Shown piece by piece: positions 16,891 to 25,376 of a DNA stretch of 42,750 nt. Source of the DNA: Methanomicrobiales archaeon (GTDB lineage Archaea > Halobacteriota > Methanomicrobia > Methanomicrobiales > JACTUA01); the NCBI GenBank assembly GCA_030019205.1, contig JASEFH010000023.1:1-42750 (forward strand), read 5' to 3'. The position numbers were made by a program, and so were the translations under genes. How positions within the stretch are numbered: the first letter of the stretch is position 1; each line of letters begins with the position of its first letter. The notes below the pieces were generated by a model. The model had not been told where the DNA came from, searched no databases, and saw nothing but the letters and a program-made list of their open reading frames with translations.

Positions 16891-17924
16891 GCGGCAGCGC
16901 CTCCCATGCCGTACACGATGCGTTCTATCTCTCTGTGCATCCTCCTGAACGGGACGACGAGATCCACGCATCCCCGCTCGAGAGCGGACCTGGCCATGCC
17001 GTAGACCAGGCAGTCCGCGGCATCGCAGACCATCGTCACACCCCCGCACCTTTTCACGGTCGCCGTGCCGTCGCCCCCGTCCTTTCCCATCCCGGAGAGT
17101 AGGATGGAGAGAGTCCTCTCTCGGAAGGAGCGTGCGGCGGAGGAGAACGTGACGTCCACGGCCGGCCGGACGGAGTGCAGCGGCGGGGCGGAGGAGTGCA
17201 CGATCCGCCCGCCCCTCTCTCCGTCTTCTGTCAGTGTCGCGGAGACTACCGTATGGACTCCCGCCCGTGACACCACGACACTCCCGCGCCTCAGAATATC
17301 GCCGTTCTCCGACTCTTTCACGGGCATTGGGGAGATCCGGCGCAACCGTTCGGTGAGCGGCGCGGTGAACCCCGGCGGCATGTGCTGCGTGACGATCACG
17401 GCGGCGGGTAGCGCCGCAGGGAGGGAGGAGAGGAGACGGTCGAGCATGGGCGGTCCGCCGGCGGACGATCCCACAACAACCGCGATCCCGGCAGGCTTCG
17501 CATCGAGCGGTGCTGCTTCGGGAGCGCGTGCGGGAAGATCGACGAGGTTGAAGATCTTTGCGACGAGCTCCCGCTCGATCCCCCGCGTCTGCGTGATATC
17601 TTTGGGTTTGAACATGAAGTCGTCCGCCCCCAGTCGGAGTGCCCGGGCGGTCGTCTCCGCATCGCGCGGGGTCAGCGAGCTGAGCACCAGCACTTTTGCA
17701 GACGATCCCGTCTCCGCCAGCCTCTGCAGGACCTCCAGCCCGTCCATGCGGGGCATCTCGATGTCCAGCGTGATCACATCCGGCTCCAGCGCCTCGATCT
17801 TCTTCAGGGCGTCCCGCCCGTCGATTGCTGTCCCGATCACGTCCAGCCTCCCGTCTGTTCCGAGCATATCCGCGATGATGGTCCGCATGAAGACGGAGTC
17901 GTCCACGACAAGCACGCGGGGCAT
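16887..17924 (-). CDS. cheB: CheB, receptor methylesterase/response regulator
   Basis: CheB removes methyl groups from chemoreceptors when phosphorylated by CheA. The 345-residue protein has a receiver domain at 1-120 (acidic pair D8-D9, phospho-acceptor D54 in LDIEMPRMDG), a linker, and a C-terminal methylesterase domain with the catalytic serine in VVGSSAGGPPML, histidine in TQHMPPGFT and aspartate in SGMGKDGGDG. The ATG at 17924 shares one base with the cheY stop (TGATG), so translation is coupled. Confidence 0.97.
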   Translation of the reverse strand: MPRVLVVDDSVFMRTIIADMLGTDGRLDVIGTAIDGRDALKKIEALEPDVITLDIEMPRMDGLEVLQRLAETGSSAKVLVLSSLTPRDAETTARALRLGADDFMFKPKDITQTRGIERELVAKIFNLVDLPARAPEAAPLDAKPAGIAVVVGSSAGGPPMLDRLLSSLPAALPAAVIVTQHMPPGFTAPLTERLRRISPMPVKESENGDILRRGSVVVSRAGVHTVVSATLTEDGERGGRIVHSSAPPLHSVRPAVDVTFSSAARSFRERTLSILLSGMGKDGGDGTATVKRCGGVTMVCDAADCLVYGMARSALERGCVDLVVPFRRMHREIERIVYGMGGAAA

Positions 17925-18283
17925 CAGGCGAGAACCGCTCTGACCTCTTCCAGCACCTTGGGGGCCTGGAAGGGTTTTACGATGTAGCCCTTCGCTCCGC
18001 TCTTGATGGCCAGCTTGACCATCTGCTCCTGCCCGACCGCTGTGCACATCACCACGCGGGCGCCGGGGTCCAGGGAGCGGATCGTCTTCAGCGCCTCGAT
18101 CCCGTTCATCCTGGGCATCACCACGTCCATGGTGACCAGTTCCGGCTTCAGCTCTTTGTACTTCGTCACCGCGTCCTCGCCGTCCTCCGCCTCTCCGACG
18201 ATGGTATGGCCGCCTGAGAAGAGGATGTTCTTCAGGAGAGTCCGCATGAAGAGGGTATCGTCGACGATGAGAATCCGTCCCAT
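17924..18283 (-). CDS. cheY: CheY, chemotaxis response regulator
   Basis: A single receiver domain of 119 residues; phosphorylated CheY acts on the archaellum motor through CheF. The key residues are all present: D8-D9, phospho-acceptor D53 in VTMDVVMPRMNG, T81 in CTAVGQ, and K103 in IVKPF. The ATG at 18283 was preferred over the in-frame TTG at 18292 because the receiver fold begins directly at GRILIVDD. It is the first gene after the AT-rich promoter that separates it from cheF. Confidence 0.97.
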   Translation of the reverse strand: MGRILIVDDTLFMRTLLKNILFSGGHTIVGEAEDGEDAVTKYKELKPELVTMDVVMPRMNGIEALKTIRSLDPGARVVMCTAVGQEQMVKLAIKSGAKGYIVKPFQAPKVLEEVRAVLA

Positions 18284-18347
18284 AGCTACCAATCCAATTA
18301 TTATTGATAATTACTATTAATAATTTACGAAATTTCAATATAAAAAA
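18284..18347 (-). promoter_or_regulatory. Promoter of the che operon, with U-tract after cheF
   Basis: A 64-bp AT-rich island. On the minus strand T6 (18347-18342) lies right after the cheF stop and could end or thin out the upstream transcript. A TATA-like TTTATATTG (18344-18336) follows, about 55 bp before the cheY ATG. The 9-mer ATATTGAAA (18341-18333) recurs in two other motility promoters of this window. Confidence 0.6.
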
Positions 18348-19154
18348 TTATTTCTTATCTGGATTTTTAACAGCATCTGATATGTATCTCACACCTTTTG
18401 GCGTGAGCTGGACCTCCCTTCGAACGCACACCACCTGGGCAATCTCCAGACCGATCAGCCTGTCGAACACCGCCTCCAGCTGCTTCTGGGAGATCGAGAG
18501 CATGTTCTCGATCGCATGGGAGTCCATGCCGCTGTACACCAGCATCGCCACCTGGGCGGAGAGGGGATCGAGCTCGTCCCCCCTCATGTCCATCTCACGG
18601 GTGGCGTCTTTGAGGAAGTTATAGAGCACCTGCAGCGTTGAGAGCGGGCAGAGCACGAAACTCGTGATCACCTCGTTCCGCTCCAGATGGTCGAGCTTGA
18701 TGACGTCGGTCTGCTTCCCCTGCACCTCACGCTGGGTCAGTTCGATCGATGCCACTTCGGTCAGGGGAACGCAGACCTGCTTCTCCTGGCTCACGAACCA
18801 GATCCCGGACTTCAAGACGGCAACGGCCCCTTTCTCCCAGCGTGCGTTCGTGACGAGGACGCCGCCCCGTATCGCCGGCGACATGAAGTACGCCATCAGC
18901 CGGTATGCACTGCAGGAGACGGTGATCCTGCGCTTCAGGATCTGGAGCACCTTCTCCACGGAGGCGATCTTCAGCGTCGTCCCGTCCTTGAGGGTGACGC
19001 TGAGCAGGCTCTTCCTCTCCTGGACGTCGACGATGGACTTGTACGGGATCTCCCTTCCGAGCGGTGCGCCGATCGAGAGCGCCTCCCCGTCGAGACCGAC
19101 GCTGCTGACAACCCATCCGCCATCATGCTCCAGTTTTACGGGGAGTTTCTGCAC
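18348..19154 (-). CDS. cheF: CheF, archaeal adaptor between CheY and the archaellum
   Basis: CheF is the archaea-specific link that takes CheY output to the archaellum switch; in haloarchaea it contacts CheY, CheD and the ArlC/D/E proteins. The 268-residue protein shows the two-part CheF make-up: a beta-rich N-terminal half (LGREIPYKSIVDVQERKSLLSVTLKDG, then SPAIRGGVLVTNARWEKGAVAVLKSGIWFVSQ) and a helical C-terminal part resembling a winged helix (IENMLSISQKQLEAVFDRLIGLEIAQVV...LTPKGVRYI). Start codon GTG with GAGGGGG seven bases upstream. Its place between the arl genes and cheY agrees with this role. Named from architecture and context rather than a catalytic motif. Confidence 0.82.
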   Translation of the reverse strand: MQKLPVKLEHDGGWVVSSVGLDGEALSIGAPLGREIPYKSIVDVQERKSLLSVTLKDGTTLKIASVEKVLQILKRRITVSCSAYRLMAYFMSPAIRGGVLVTNARWEKGAVAVLKSGIWFVSQEKQVCVPLTEVASIELTQREVQGKQTDVIKLDHLERNEVITSFVLCPLSTLQVLYNFLKDATREMDMRGDELDPLSAQVAMLVYSGMDSHAIENMLSISQKQLEAVFDRLIGLEIAQVVCVRREVQLTPKGVRYISDAVKNPDKK

Positions 19155-19166
19155 GTTCGAGCCCCC

Positions 19167-20192
19167 TCACGTTCGTAAGCTCCTGAGCTTCCCGAGCGTC
19201 TCCTCCAGCTCTCTCTCCAGGTCCCGTGCATCCACCTTCGTATCCTTCAGATCCCGAACGAGGCTCAAATCGAGGCCCCTTCGCATCGGGGCGATGTCTG
19301 CCCGAAGGGCGGAGAGGAGTTCATCCCCGGTGCTTCCCGATGCAAACGCCAGCATATCCTCCCCCGGCGCCTCCCCCGTCGGGTTCGCATCCACCTTCGG
19401 CGGAGCGGGGGGCTGCGGGGGGGGCGGGGTCCTTACGGGGGCAGTGCCGTCCGGCAGACCGGGGTCGACGGCATCGAGATCCGCGTCCGCGAGGTCCTCG
19501 AACTGACTGGCGATCGCATCCATGCCGTCCAAATCGTCGAGACCGGCCAGCCCGTTCTCGTGCGCCATCAGGATCTCGTCGACATCGTCAGTCTCCTGAT
19601 CGACCCGGACGGGCGTCTCCTCGCCCAGCAGAGATGCGTCCAGTCCCTGGAGGTCGTCCATCTCGTATCCGGACTCCTCCGCGGAATCCATCAGCAGCCC
19701 GTCCTCCAGCTGCGCAGAGGAGAGAGCCAGAAAGGGATCGGCGGGATCGGCGGCGGAGCCCCCGCCCGGAGCGGCTGGTTTCTGGAGCGCCGGCGGCGCC
19801 CGCGGGCTCGCCGGGCTGTCGGCGAGTGCTTCGTCCAGCAGCTCGTCGATCTTCCGCATGCGCACCTCCGGATCGTTCCCGCGGGTCTGGAACCGTGCGA
19901 CTCCCGCCCGCAGGGCGGCGATGAAACCCGAGAACGGCAACCGAAGCGCGGTCCGCTTCTTCCCCGGCACCGCCTCGCCCTTCGGGGGCGGGGGGGTCAT
20001 TCTGGGAGATTCCTGCCCTTTTTTCTCCGTTCTGCCCCCCGGCCGGAGGGATCCGGTCAGGATCATCACCATGAAGCCGGTCAGGAAGGCGGCGCTGATG
20101 AGGATGGGGAGCGGCGCGTCCAGGAAGACCAGGACGGATCCGGCCGCGACGACGGTGACGAGGAGGATGCACCTCCGCGATCGCTGCTGCAT
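19167..20192 (-). CDS. Unrecognised acidic membrane protein between arlJ and cheF
   Basis: A 341-residue protein I cannot assign. Two adjacent hydrophobic helices at about 9-24 and 28-47 anchor the N-terminus. A basic, Pro/Lys-rich segment (50-100) follows, then a short helix RMRKIDELLDEAL. Residues 160-250 are strikingly acidic and Leu/Asp-rich, with recurring short phrases (MDDLQGLDASLL, VDEILMAHENGL, LDDLDGMDAIA, FEDLADADLDAVD). A poly-Pro linker (254-265) leads to a charged C-terminal helix (about 290-340, LERELEETLGKLRSL). The gene begins 1 nt after arlJ and ends 12 nt before cheF, so it is made with motor and adaptor. A scaffold at the motor's cytoplasmic face, perhaps standing in for part of ArlC/D/E, is my inference. 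Confidence 0.85.
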   Translation of the reverse strand: MQQRSRRCILLVTVVAAGSVLVFLDAPLPILISAAFLTGFMVMILTGSLRPGGRTEKKGQESPRMTPPPPKGEAVPGKKRTALRLPFSGFIAALRAGVARFQTRGNDPEVRMRKIDELLDEALADSPASPRAPPALQKPAAPGGGSAADPADPFLALSSAQLEDGLLMDSAEESGYEMDDLQGLDASLLGEETPVRVDQETDDVDEILMAHENGLAGLDDLDGMDAIASQFEDLADADLDAVDPGLPDGTAPVRTPPPPQPPAPPKVDANPTGEAPGEDMLAFASGSTGDELLSALRADIAPMRRGLDLSLVRDLKDTKVDARDLERELEETLGKLRSLRT

Positions 20193-20193
20193 C

Positions 20194-21789
20194 TCACGCA
20201 CCTCCGAGACCGGGGATGTCGAAGAACATGTGAACGGCGATCGGGGCGGCGATGTAGAGGGCGCCCGTGATGATGCAGAGAAGGCTGGCAAAGAAGTAGA
20301 ACATGTACCGGTCCCCTCCGGCGACGATCTTGCCGGCGATGACGTTGAAGAGGGTCAGCAGGGAGATGATAATCACGACAAAGACGGTCATCTGCCCCTC
20401 GGGGAAGTTCACGAAGAGGCCCATGCCGCCGAGGGCCTGCCCCCCGACGGAGGATGGGCCCGAGAGCGCCGACTCCGATCCGCCGAACTGCTCCATGACC
20501 GCCGCGATCCCCTTCGCCATCAGGAGCAGGATGTGGAAGAGGAAGAGGAAGATCCCCACCATGGCCGCGTGCATCGGGATGAGCAGCACGATGAACCCCT
20601 TGTAGAACATGTCGCGCTTCTCCCGCAGCAGCACCTGCTCGAGCATCGAGGAGCCGATGATCTGGCCGATACGGTCCGGTGAACCGCCGAGCTCCACGGC
20701 GTCCCGGAAGATGTTCATGTACTTGTAGATCAGGTTGCTGCCGCTCTCGCCGATGAACCGCTCCCAGCTCCTCTTCTCATCCAGGCCAAGGTTCAGTTTG
20801 GAGTACACGGAGTCGATGAGAGGTTCGAGGTGGATCAGGGATTTGCGGTCCACCTCCGCCAGCGCGAAGACGGTGTTGATCCCCTTTCCGCCCATCACCG
20901 AACCCAGGCTGCGGATGAAGGTGGGGAAATCCCGATCCCGCTGCACGATGTTGGTGTCGTCGACGAAGCCGATGAAGCCGAGCGGGGCGAGGAGGACGCC
21001 GGCGAGGAGGAAGACCATGCCGAAGCCCCCCCCGAGCAGGAGGAGGAGCAGGCTCCCGACGACCGCGACAGGCAGCACGAGCCTCTCGATGCGGCGGATC
21101 ATCGCCTGCTCCCGGGAGCACCACTGCGGCATGCGGTGGGTCCTGACGTCGTCGGGCACCGACCGGTACATGATGGCGAGCCCCATCACCGAGATGGCGA
21201 TGATGAGGAGATAGGCGGTGTTCAGCGAGGACTCGATCCCCTCGGGGGAGTAGATGGCGACCGATATCATGATGATGATGCCGACGAGCGATGCCGAGAA
21301 GAGCATGGCGATGTAGGCATCGCCCCACTTCTTCAGCATCTCGAGGCCCTGCTCGAAGGTGTTTCTGTAGACCGATCTTACGGTCTCCAGCTCCCTTGTT
21401 AGAAAATCCTCGTCGGGGACGCCGGACTCGATGGAGTTGGCGTAGCGGTTGAGCAGGCTCCGCAGCATCTCGTTCTCCACCTTGTCGGCGACCAGAAGCA
21501 GCCCCTCGACGTAGCTGTAGTTCCACCTCCGCACGTACTTCTCGGCCTTCTCGATATAGCGGGACGGGACGTACTCCCTCCGCTCTGAGGTATATGCGAA
21601 GATCTCCGGGCGGGTCACACCGGCGGTGGTGATGGCGGCCATGTAGGTGCTCATGAAGAGGAGATCGGCGCCCATCTTCTTGTTCTCCTTCACCCGCCGG
21701 AGCAGGGCGGAAACCCTCTTTGCGAGGTCGGCGAACGGCAGGCTTCCCCCGCTGCCGTTCCGCACCACCGAAGCGGCGTTCTCGAACAT
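20194..21789 (-). CDS. arlJ: ArlJ (FlaJ), archaellum membrane platform protein
   Basis: The polytopic core of the archaellum motor, homologous to the TadB/GspF platform proteins, on which the ArlI ATPase acts. Of 531 residues, cytoplasmic N-terminal domains include the GADLLFMSTYMAAITTAGVTRPEIF motif. Membrane segments fall at about 175-195, 205-225, 255-290 (with many Leu/Gly), 410-440, 480-500 and 505-525. A large cytoplasmic loop holds the second conserved region (FPTFIRSLGSVMGGKGINTVFALAEVD, then YKYMNIFRDAVELGG). The ATG at 21789 was chosen (TGATATG, one base after the arlI stop, GGTGG upstream); a GTG at 21798 inside arlI is the alternative. Confidence 0.95.
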   Translation of the reverse strand: MFENAASVVRNGSGGSLPFADLAKRVSALLRRVKENKKMGADLLFMSTYMAAITTAGVTRPEIFAYTSERREYVPSRYIEKAEKYVRRWNYSYVEGLLLVADKVENEMLRSLLNRYANSIESGVPDEDFLTRELETVRSVYRNTFEQGLEMLKKWGDAYIAMLFSASLVGIIIMISVAIYSPEGIESSLNTAYLLIIAISVMGLAIMYRSVPDDVRTHRMPQWCSREQAMIRRIERLVLPVAVVGSLLLLLLGGGFGMVFLLAGVLLAPLGFIGFVDDTNIVQRDRDFPTFIRSLGSVMGGKGINTVFALAEVDRKSLIHLEPLIDSVYSKLNLGLDEKRSWERFIGESGSNLIYKYMNIFRDAVELGGSPDRIGQIIGSSMLEQVLLREKRDMFYKGFIVLLIPMHAAMVGIFLFLFHILLLMAKGIAAVMEQFGGSESALSGPSSVGGQALGGMGLFVNFPEGQMTVFVVIIISLLTLFNVIAGKIVAGGDRYMFYFFASLLCIITGALYIAAPIAVHMFFDIPGLGGA

Positions 21790-21790
21790 A

Positions 21791-23653
21791 TCAGCCACCT
21801 ATCTGCAGGAGCCCCTGCTTCCGGATGCGGGTCAGCATGTCGAAGAGGTCCCAGAAGCCCGTATATCCGGCCTTGTGGAGGCGCTCCAGAATGCGGGCAC
21901 GCTTCTCCACCTCGAGGTACATCTCCCCCTTGCGGTGCTCGGGGATCCCGAGCATGGTGGCGATCTTGTTCTCCAGGATGTAGCTCGCCCCCTTTCCCGT
22001 GAACTCGTGGGTGTCAGTGACAGGATCCCAGTGGAACATCTCGACGAACGAGAAGCCCTCCGTCTCGGGATTGTAACCGATCAGCTCGTTGACGGAGAGC
22101 ATCCTCCGCACCGTCTCCCCGCTGGGCCGCTTCACCGCGCTCTGGATCACGACGATGTTCAGGTTGTCCACGTAGGTCTTCGGGATGTTGATGGGATCCC
22201 CGCAGAGACGCTGGATCAGCTTCTCCACCGATGCCGCGTGGAATGTGCTCATCACGGGGTGGCCGGTCTGCATCGCCGAGAAGGCGACCGCGCCCTCGAC
22301 GCCGCGGATCTCGCCTACAAGGATCTGGTTGGGCCTCTGGCGGAGGGCGGCTTTCAGGAGGTCGAACATGGTCACCTCCGATCCCTCGCCCTCCCCTTTG
22401 CCCTTCCCCTTGGAGACCTCGCGTGTCCAGTTGCGGTGCGGGACCTTCAGCTCCGGGGTGTCCTCGATGGTGACGATCTTGTTCTCCGGAGGGAGGAAGG
22501 CGGTGAGGGCGTTCAGACTGGTGGTCTTCCCGCTCGCCGTCTCCCCGCTCATGAAGAGGGACATCCCGTGCTCCATGCAGATCCAGAGATAGGCGGCCAC
22601 CATGTAGTCGCATGTCTTCCACTCGATCAGCTGGAGGATGCTGATCGGCTCGTCCATCGCCTTCCGTATGGTGAAGTTGCTGCCGTGGCGGCTGATTTCG
22701 GTCCCGTAGACGATGTTGATGCGGGAGCCGTCGGGCAGGGTTGCGTCCACGATCGGGTTGCGGTATGTCAGGGGGCGCTTGATCCGTTCGGCGAGCTTGA
22801 TCACGAAGTTGTCGAGCTCCTCTGTCTTCTGGAAGCCGACGACGGACTTCAGGCCCTTGAAGATCTTGTGCTCGACGAAGATCGGGCCCACCCCGTCGCA
22901 GGTGATGTCCTCGATGTAGGGATCGGAGATGAACGGCTTGAGGGGGCCGAGCTCGATCTTGTCCCGCACCATCAGGTACTCGAGCGCCTTGTACTCGGGG
23001 GGGCTCAGGAGGATCCTGCCGTCGGGAAGTGTCGGCACTTCGACGGTGACCTCGCCCAGGGGGTTGACGGACTTCCGGGCCGTGAGGTCTTTGTTGAGGA
23101 AGTCCAGGATCTTCTTCTTCAGACCTCCGCCGCTCCTGTCGGCGAGTAGATGGCCGTCCCGTTCCTGGCCGGGCTCGGCGACGCATGTGACCTGGGCGAT
23201 CAGCTTCATTAAGACCGCCTTCCTCTCGTCCTCGGTCGTCGGGTCCTCCTCAAGGGCGTCTAACAGATCGATCAGCTTCCGCTCCACGGCGGGGACGTAG
23301 TCGGTCACGTTGTGGAGGAAGGAGGGCTCGATGGGGATGTAGTAATTCCGCGAGTCGTTCTGGTCGGGGAAGATGTGGATGAAGGTGACGTCGTTTGCCG
23401 GGTAGATCAGGTTCGGGTCCTTCATGGACTTCAGGTCCCGCTTCAGTTCGGAGAAGAAGAGGGGGATGCCGTAGGTGTTCACCGGGAACATGTGGAGGTA
23501 TTCCAGGAGGTGGGGGCTCCCTTTGACGTACTCCTTGGCGTTGGCGGGGAGCATGCGGTAGAGGGCGCATCCCTCGATGTTGGTGTAGCAGTCGTTCCCC
23601 TCGTCGTTCTCCGCCGGTTTGAAGGGGAGGTTCACGGATACGGACAGGGTCAT
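21791..23653 (-). CDS. arlI: ArlI (FlaI), archaellum motor/assembly ATPase
   Basis: A type II/IV secretion-type hexameric ATPase that powers both assembly and rotation of the archaellum. Of 620 residues, the N-terminal half holds the family's helical and barrel regions (about 60-290). The C-terminal RecA domain has Walker A GETASGKTT at 370-378, an Asp-box IEDTPEL at 396-402, Walker B ILVGEIRG and a His-box TGHPVMSTFHA. An inserted run of Lys, Glu and Gly (415-426, KGKGKGEGEG) follows the Asp-box and looks like a flexible loop. The protein is somewhat longer than ArlI of other archaea (about 510-570). One nucleotide separates its start from the arlH stop. Confidence 0.96.
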   Translation of the reverse strand: MTLSVSVNLPFKPAENDEGNDCYTNIEGCALYRMLPANAKEYVKGSPHLLEYLHMFPVNTYGIPLFFSELKRDLKSMKDPNLIYPANDVTFIHIFPDQNDSRNYYIPIEPSFLHNVTDYVPAVERKLIDLLDALEEDPTTEDERKAVLMKLIAQVTCVAEPGQERDGHLLADRSGGGLKKKILDFLNKDLTARKSVNPLGEVTVEVPTLPDGRILLSPPEYKALEYLMVRDKIELGPLKPFISDPYIEDITCDGVGPIFVEHKIFKGLKSVVGFQKTEELDNFVIKLAERIKRPLTYRNPIVDATLPDGSRINIVYGTEISRHGSNFTIRKAMDEPISILQLIEWKTCDYMVAAYLWICMEHGMSLFMSGETASGKTTSLNALTAFLPPENKIVTIEDTPELKVPHRNWTREVSKGKGKGEGEGSEVTMFDLLKAALRQRPNQILVGEIRGVEGAVAFSAMQTGHPVMSTFHAASVEKLIQRLCGDPINIPKTYVDNLNIVVIQSAVKRPSGETVRRMLSVNELIGYNPETEGFSFVEMFHWDPVTDTHEFTGKGASYILENKIATMLGIPEHRKGEMYLEVEKRARILERLHKAGYTGFWDLFDMLTRIRKQGLLQIGG

Positions 23654-23654
23654 G

Positions 23655-24392
23655 CTACACCTTCGCCATCGATACGGGGATGATCTTCATGCCGTAGCCC
23701 GGATGCACCTCGAAACTGACGATGTTGCCCGTGGTCTTGCGGGCCCCCCGCACCTTCACCACCTCCATCAGCATGACGTACTTGTTCCCGAGCTGCGTCT
23801 TCTTCATGATCAGGTGCGCATCGCAGATCGAGCGGATGCGGATGAGCGTGTCCTCTTCGTAGGCGTAGGTGTGGAGCGTGATGAGGATGGTCTTCCCGTG
23901 GTCGACCAGGTTCTTGCAGTTGGTGAAGAAGGTCAGGACGGCGTCGGAGGTGGTGTACTCGGTGAACATGGTCAGGGAGTCGATAACAACAACCTGGCAC
24001 GGGCTCTCGCGGATGGAGTCGATCACCCTCTGGAGGATGCCGTCCATCTCCTCCTTGCTCCACTGGAATCCGCTCATGTGGAGGGGGAAGACGCGGAGGT
24101 ATCCCCAGGCGAAGTGGTCCGATATGTCCAGGCTCATGGACTCCATCTGGGTGAGGAAGCTCTTGGTCGTGTTCTCCGTCGTGAAGAGATCGGCGTTGAG
24201 CCCCTGCTTCATCGCCCCCCAGATGATCTGCTGCGTGAGGACGCTTTTTCCCGTGTCGTTCTCGCCTTCGATCAGGGTGAGCGACCCCAGTGGTAGACCG
24301 TCGGCTATCTTCTTGTCGATCTCCGAATTACCCGTGGAGAGGATGTTCTTGTCCTCCCCGCCGAGTATGGTTGCCAGTCCCGCGCTGTCCAT
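23655..24392 (-). CDS. arlH: ArlH (FlaH), KaiC-like ATP-binding motor protein
   Basis: A RecA/KaiC-fold protein that binds ATP, forms a ring and interacts with ArlI to regulate the archaellum motor. The 245-residue product has Walker A GENDTGKS at 43-50 and Walker B-like VVVIDSLTMF, followed by TLHTYAYEE and the C-terminal GNKYVMLMEVVKVRGA typical of KaiC-like folds. The ATG at 24392 precedes the conserved N-terminus; 11 nt separate it from arlF. Confidence 0.95.
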   Translation of the reverse strand: MDSAGLATILGGEDKNILSTGNSEIDKKIADGLPLGSLTLIEGENDTGKSVLTQQIIWGAMKQGLNADLFTTENTTKSFLTQMESMSLDISDHFAWGYLRVFPLHMSGFQWSKEEMDGILQRVIDSIRESPCQVVVIDSLTMFTEYTTSDAVLTFFTNCKNLVDHGKTILITLHTYAYEEDTLIRIRSICDAHLIMKKTQLGNKYVMLMEVVKVRGARKTTGNIVSFEVHPGYGMKIIPVSMAKV

Positions 24393-24403
24393 CTGCGATC
24401 GCC

Positions 24404-24877
24404 TCACACGATGTATCTCGAGTCGTACACGCCGCTCGCCGTGACGACCTGCACCCACTGCGGGGGATCGCCGACGTATGCGACGGACAGGTTCGCCACC
24501 TCTCCCGGATCGAGCATGCCGGGATGGATGCTGTCGGGCGAGATCGAGACGATGCTCCAGGTCCCCGGCCCGCTCCCGCGGGGGTGGAACATCGGATCTC
24601 CGCCGCTGGAGAGGTATATGTCCATGTGATCGAAGTCCCCGACGGTCTCGCTGCCGGTGTTCTCCACCTCCAGCCACAGCGTGGCGGTGCTGGCGTTCAG
24701 CCTGGCATCGAGGATGGCGATGGAGGTGCGCAGGCGGATCTCCTGGTGGTGCACCGCGTCGCTCTGGGCGCCCGCGATCATTGAGGCGGTCGAGAGCGTC
24801 CCTCCCATCAGAGCGTAGGCGGTCACGACGAGCAATAGGATTGCAATTGCCGATGCAATCAGCGAGGCCGTTGCCAT
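24404..24877 (-). CDS. arlF: ArlF (FlaF), archaellum stator-type protein
   Basis: A small membrane-anchored protein with an extracytoplasmic beta-sandwich domain; ArlF and ArlG together form the stator held by the S-layer. The 157-residue product has one hydrophobic helix at 4-26 (ATASLIASAIAILLLVVTAYALMGG), the IRLRTSIAILDARLNASTATLWLEVENTGS strand region and a C-terminal strand WVQVVTASGVYDSRYI. The ATG at 24877 lies one base after the arlG stop. Assigning F here and G to the next gene rests on the N-terminal sequence style (ENTGSETV after VxV strands); the two could be swapped. Confidence 0.78.
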   Translation of the reverse strand: MATASLIASAIAILLLVVTAYALMGGTLSTASMIAGAQSDAVHHQEIRLRTSIAILDARLNASTATLWLEVENTGSETVGDFDHMDIYLSSGGDPMFHPRGSGPGTWSIVSISPDSIHPGMLDPGEVANLSVAYVGDPPQWVQVVTASGVYDSRYIV

Positions 24878-24878
24878 G

Positions 24879-25373
24879 TCAACCACTGGCGGAGAATTCC
24901 GCCGATCGTACCACACCGTTCTGGGAGACGAACTGGAAATACACGATGTCTCCCGAGATCGTGGGAATCTTGGAGCTCTCTATGGTCAGGTGGACGGTCT
25001 CTGCCGGATCCCAGTATCGGTTCGTGTCGCCGAGGATGATGTAATCCCAGCCATATCCCCCGAGGCTTCCTGCCTTCTTGGGTACGGACTCGAAGTCTGT
25101 CGGCGCGCCGATGAATATGTCGGACTGGTTTATCTCGTTTCCAGAGATGCGATTCGTCCCAACGTTCTTTATCCAGATCTGGGCGGATCCTGCATGCGCA
25201 TACGCATTGATGATCTTCAGGTCCGTCCGCAGGCGTTCATCGGCTGCGTGGGACGATGAGCTGAATGTTCCGGTCATCGTGTAGATGACCGGAAATATCG
25301 CGTTGATGAGGACGGCCGCGGCAACCACGGCCGTGATCAAGAACAATGCGGTGGTGATGGTATCGCTCGACAT
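24879..25373 (-). CDS. arlG: ArlG (FlaG), archaellum stator-type protein
   Basis: A 164-residue protein with an N-terminal membrane helix (ITTALFLITAVVAAAVLINAIFPVIY, about 6-31) and an extracytoplasmic beta domain. The RLRTDLKIINAYAHAGSAQIWIKNVGTNRI stretch resembles ArlG proteins, where RTDIEII and a K/N-N-x-G strand are conserved. ArlG is known in other archaea to form filaments topped by ArlF that reach the S-layer. The gene starts 3 nt after the ArlD/E-type gene stop and is followed by arlF after 1 nt. Confidence 0.78.
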   Translation of the reverse strand: MSSDTITTALFLITAVVAAAVLINAIFPVIYTMTGTFSSSSHAADERLRTDLKIINAYAHAGSAQIWIKNVGTNRISGNEINQSDIFIGAPTDFESVPKKAGSLGGYGWDYIILGDTNRYWDPAETVHLTIESSKIPTISGDIVYFQFVSQNGVVRSAEFSASG

Positions 25374-25376
25374 CCA

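Noticed and set aside
15007-17004. A 665-codon open frame antisense to cheA
   Set aside because: It lies wholly opposite a gene with full CheA motifs. Composition is His/Asp/Leu/Val-heavy, as expected for the shadow of a GC-rich gene, and no family resemblance was seen.
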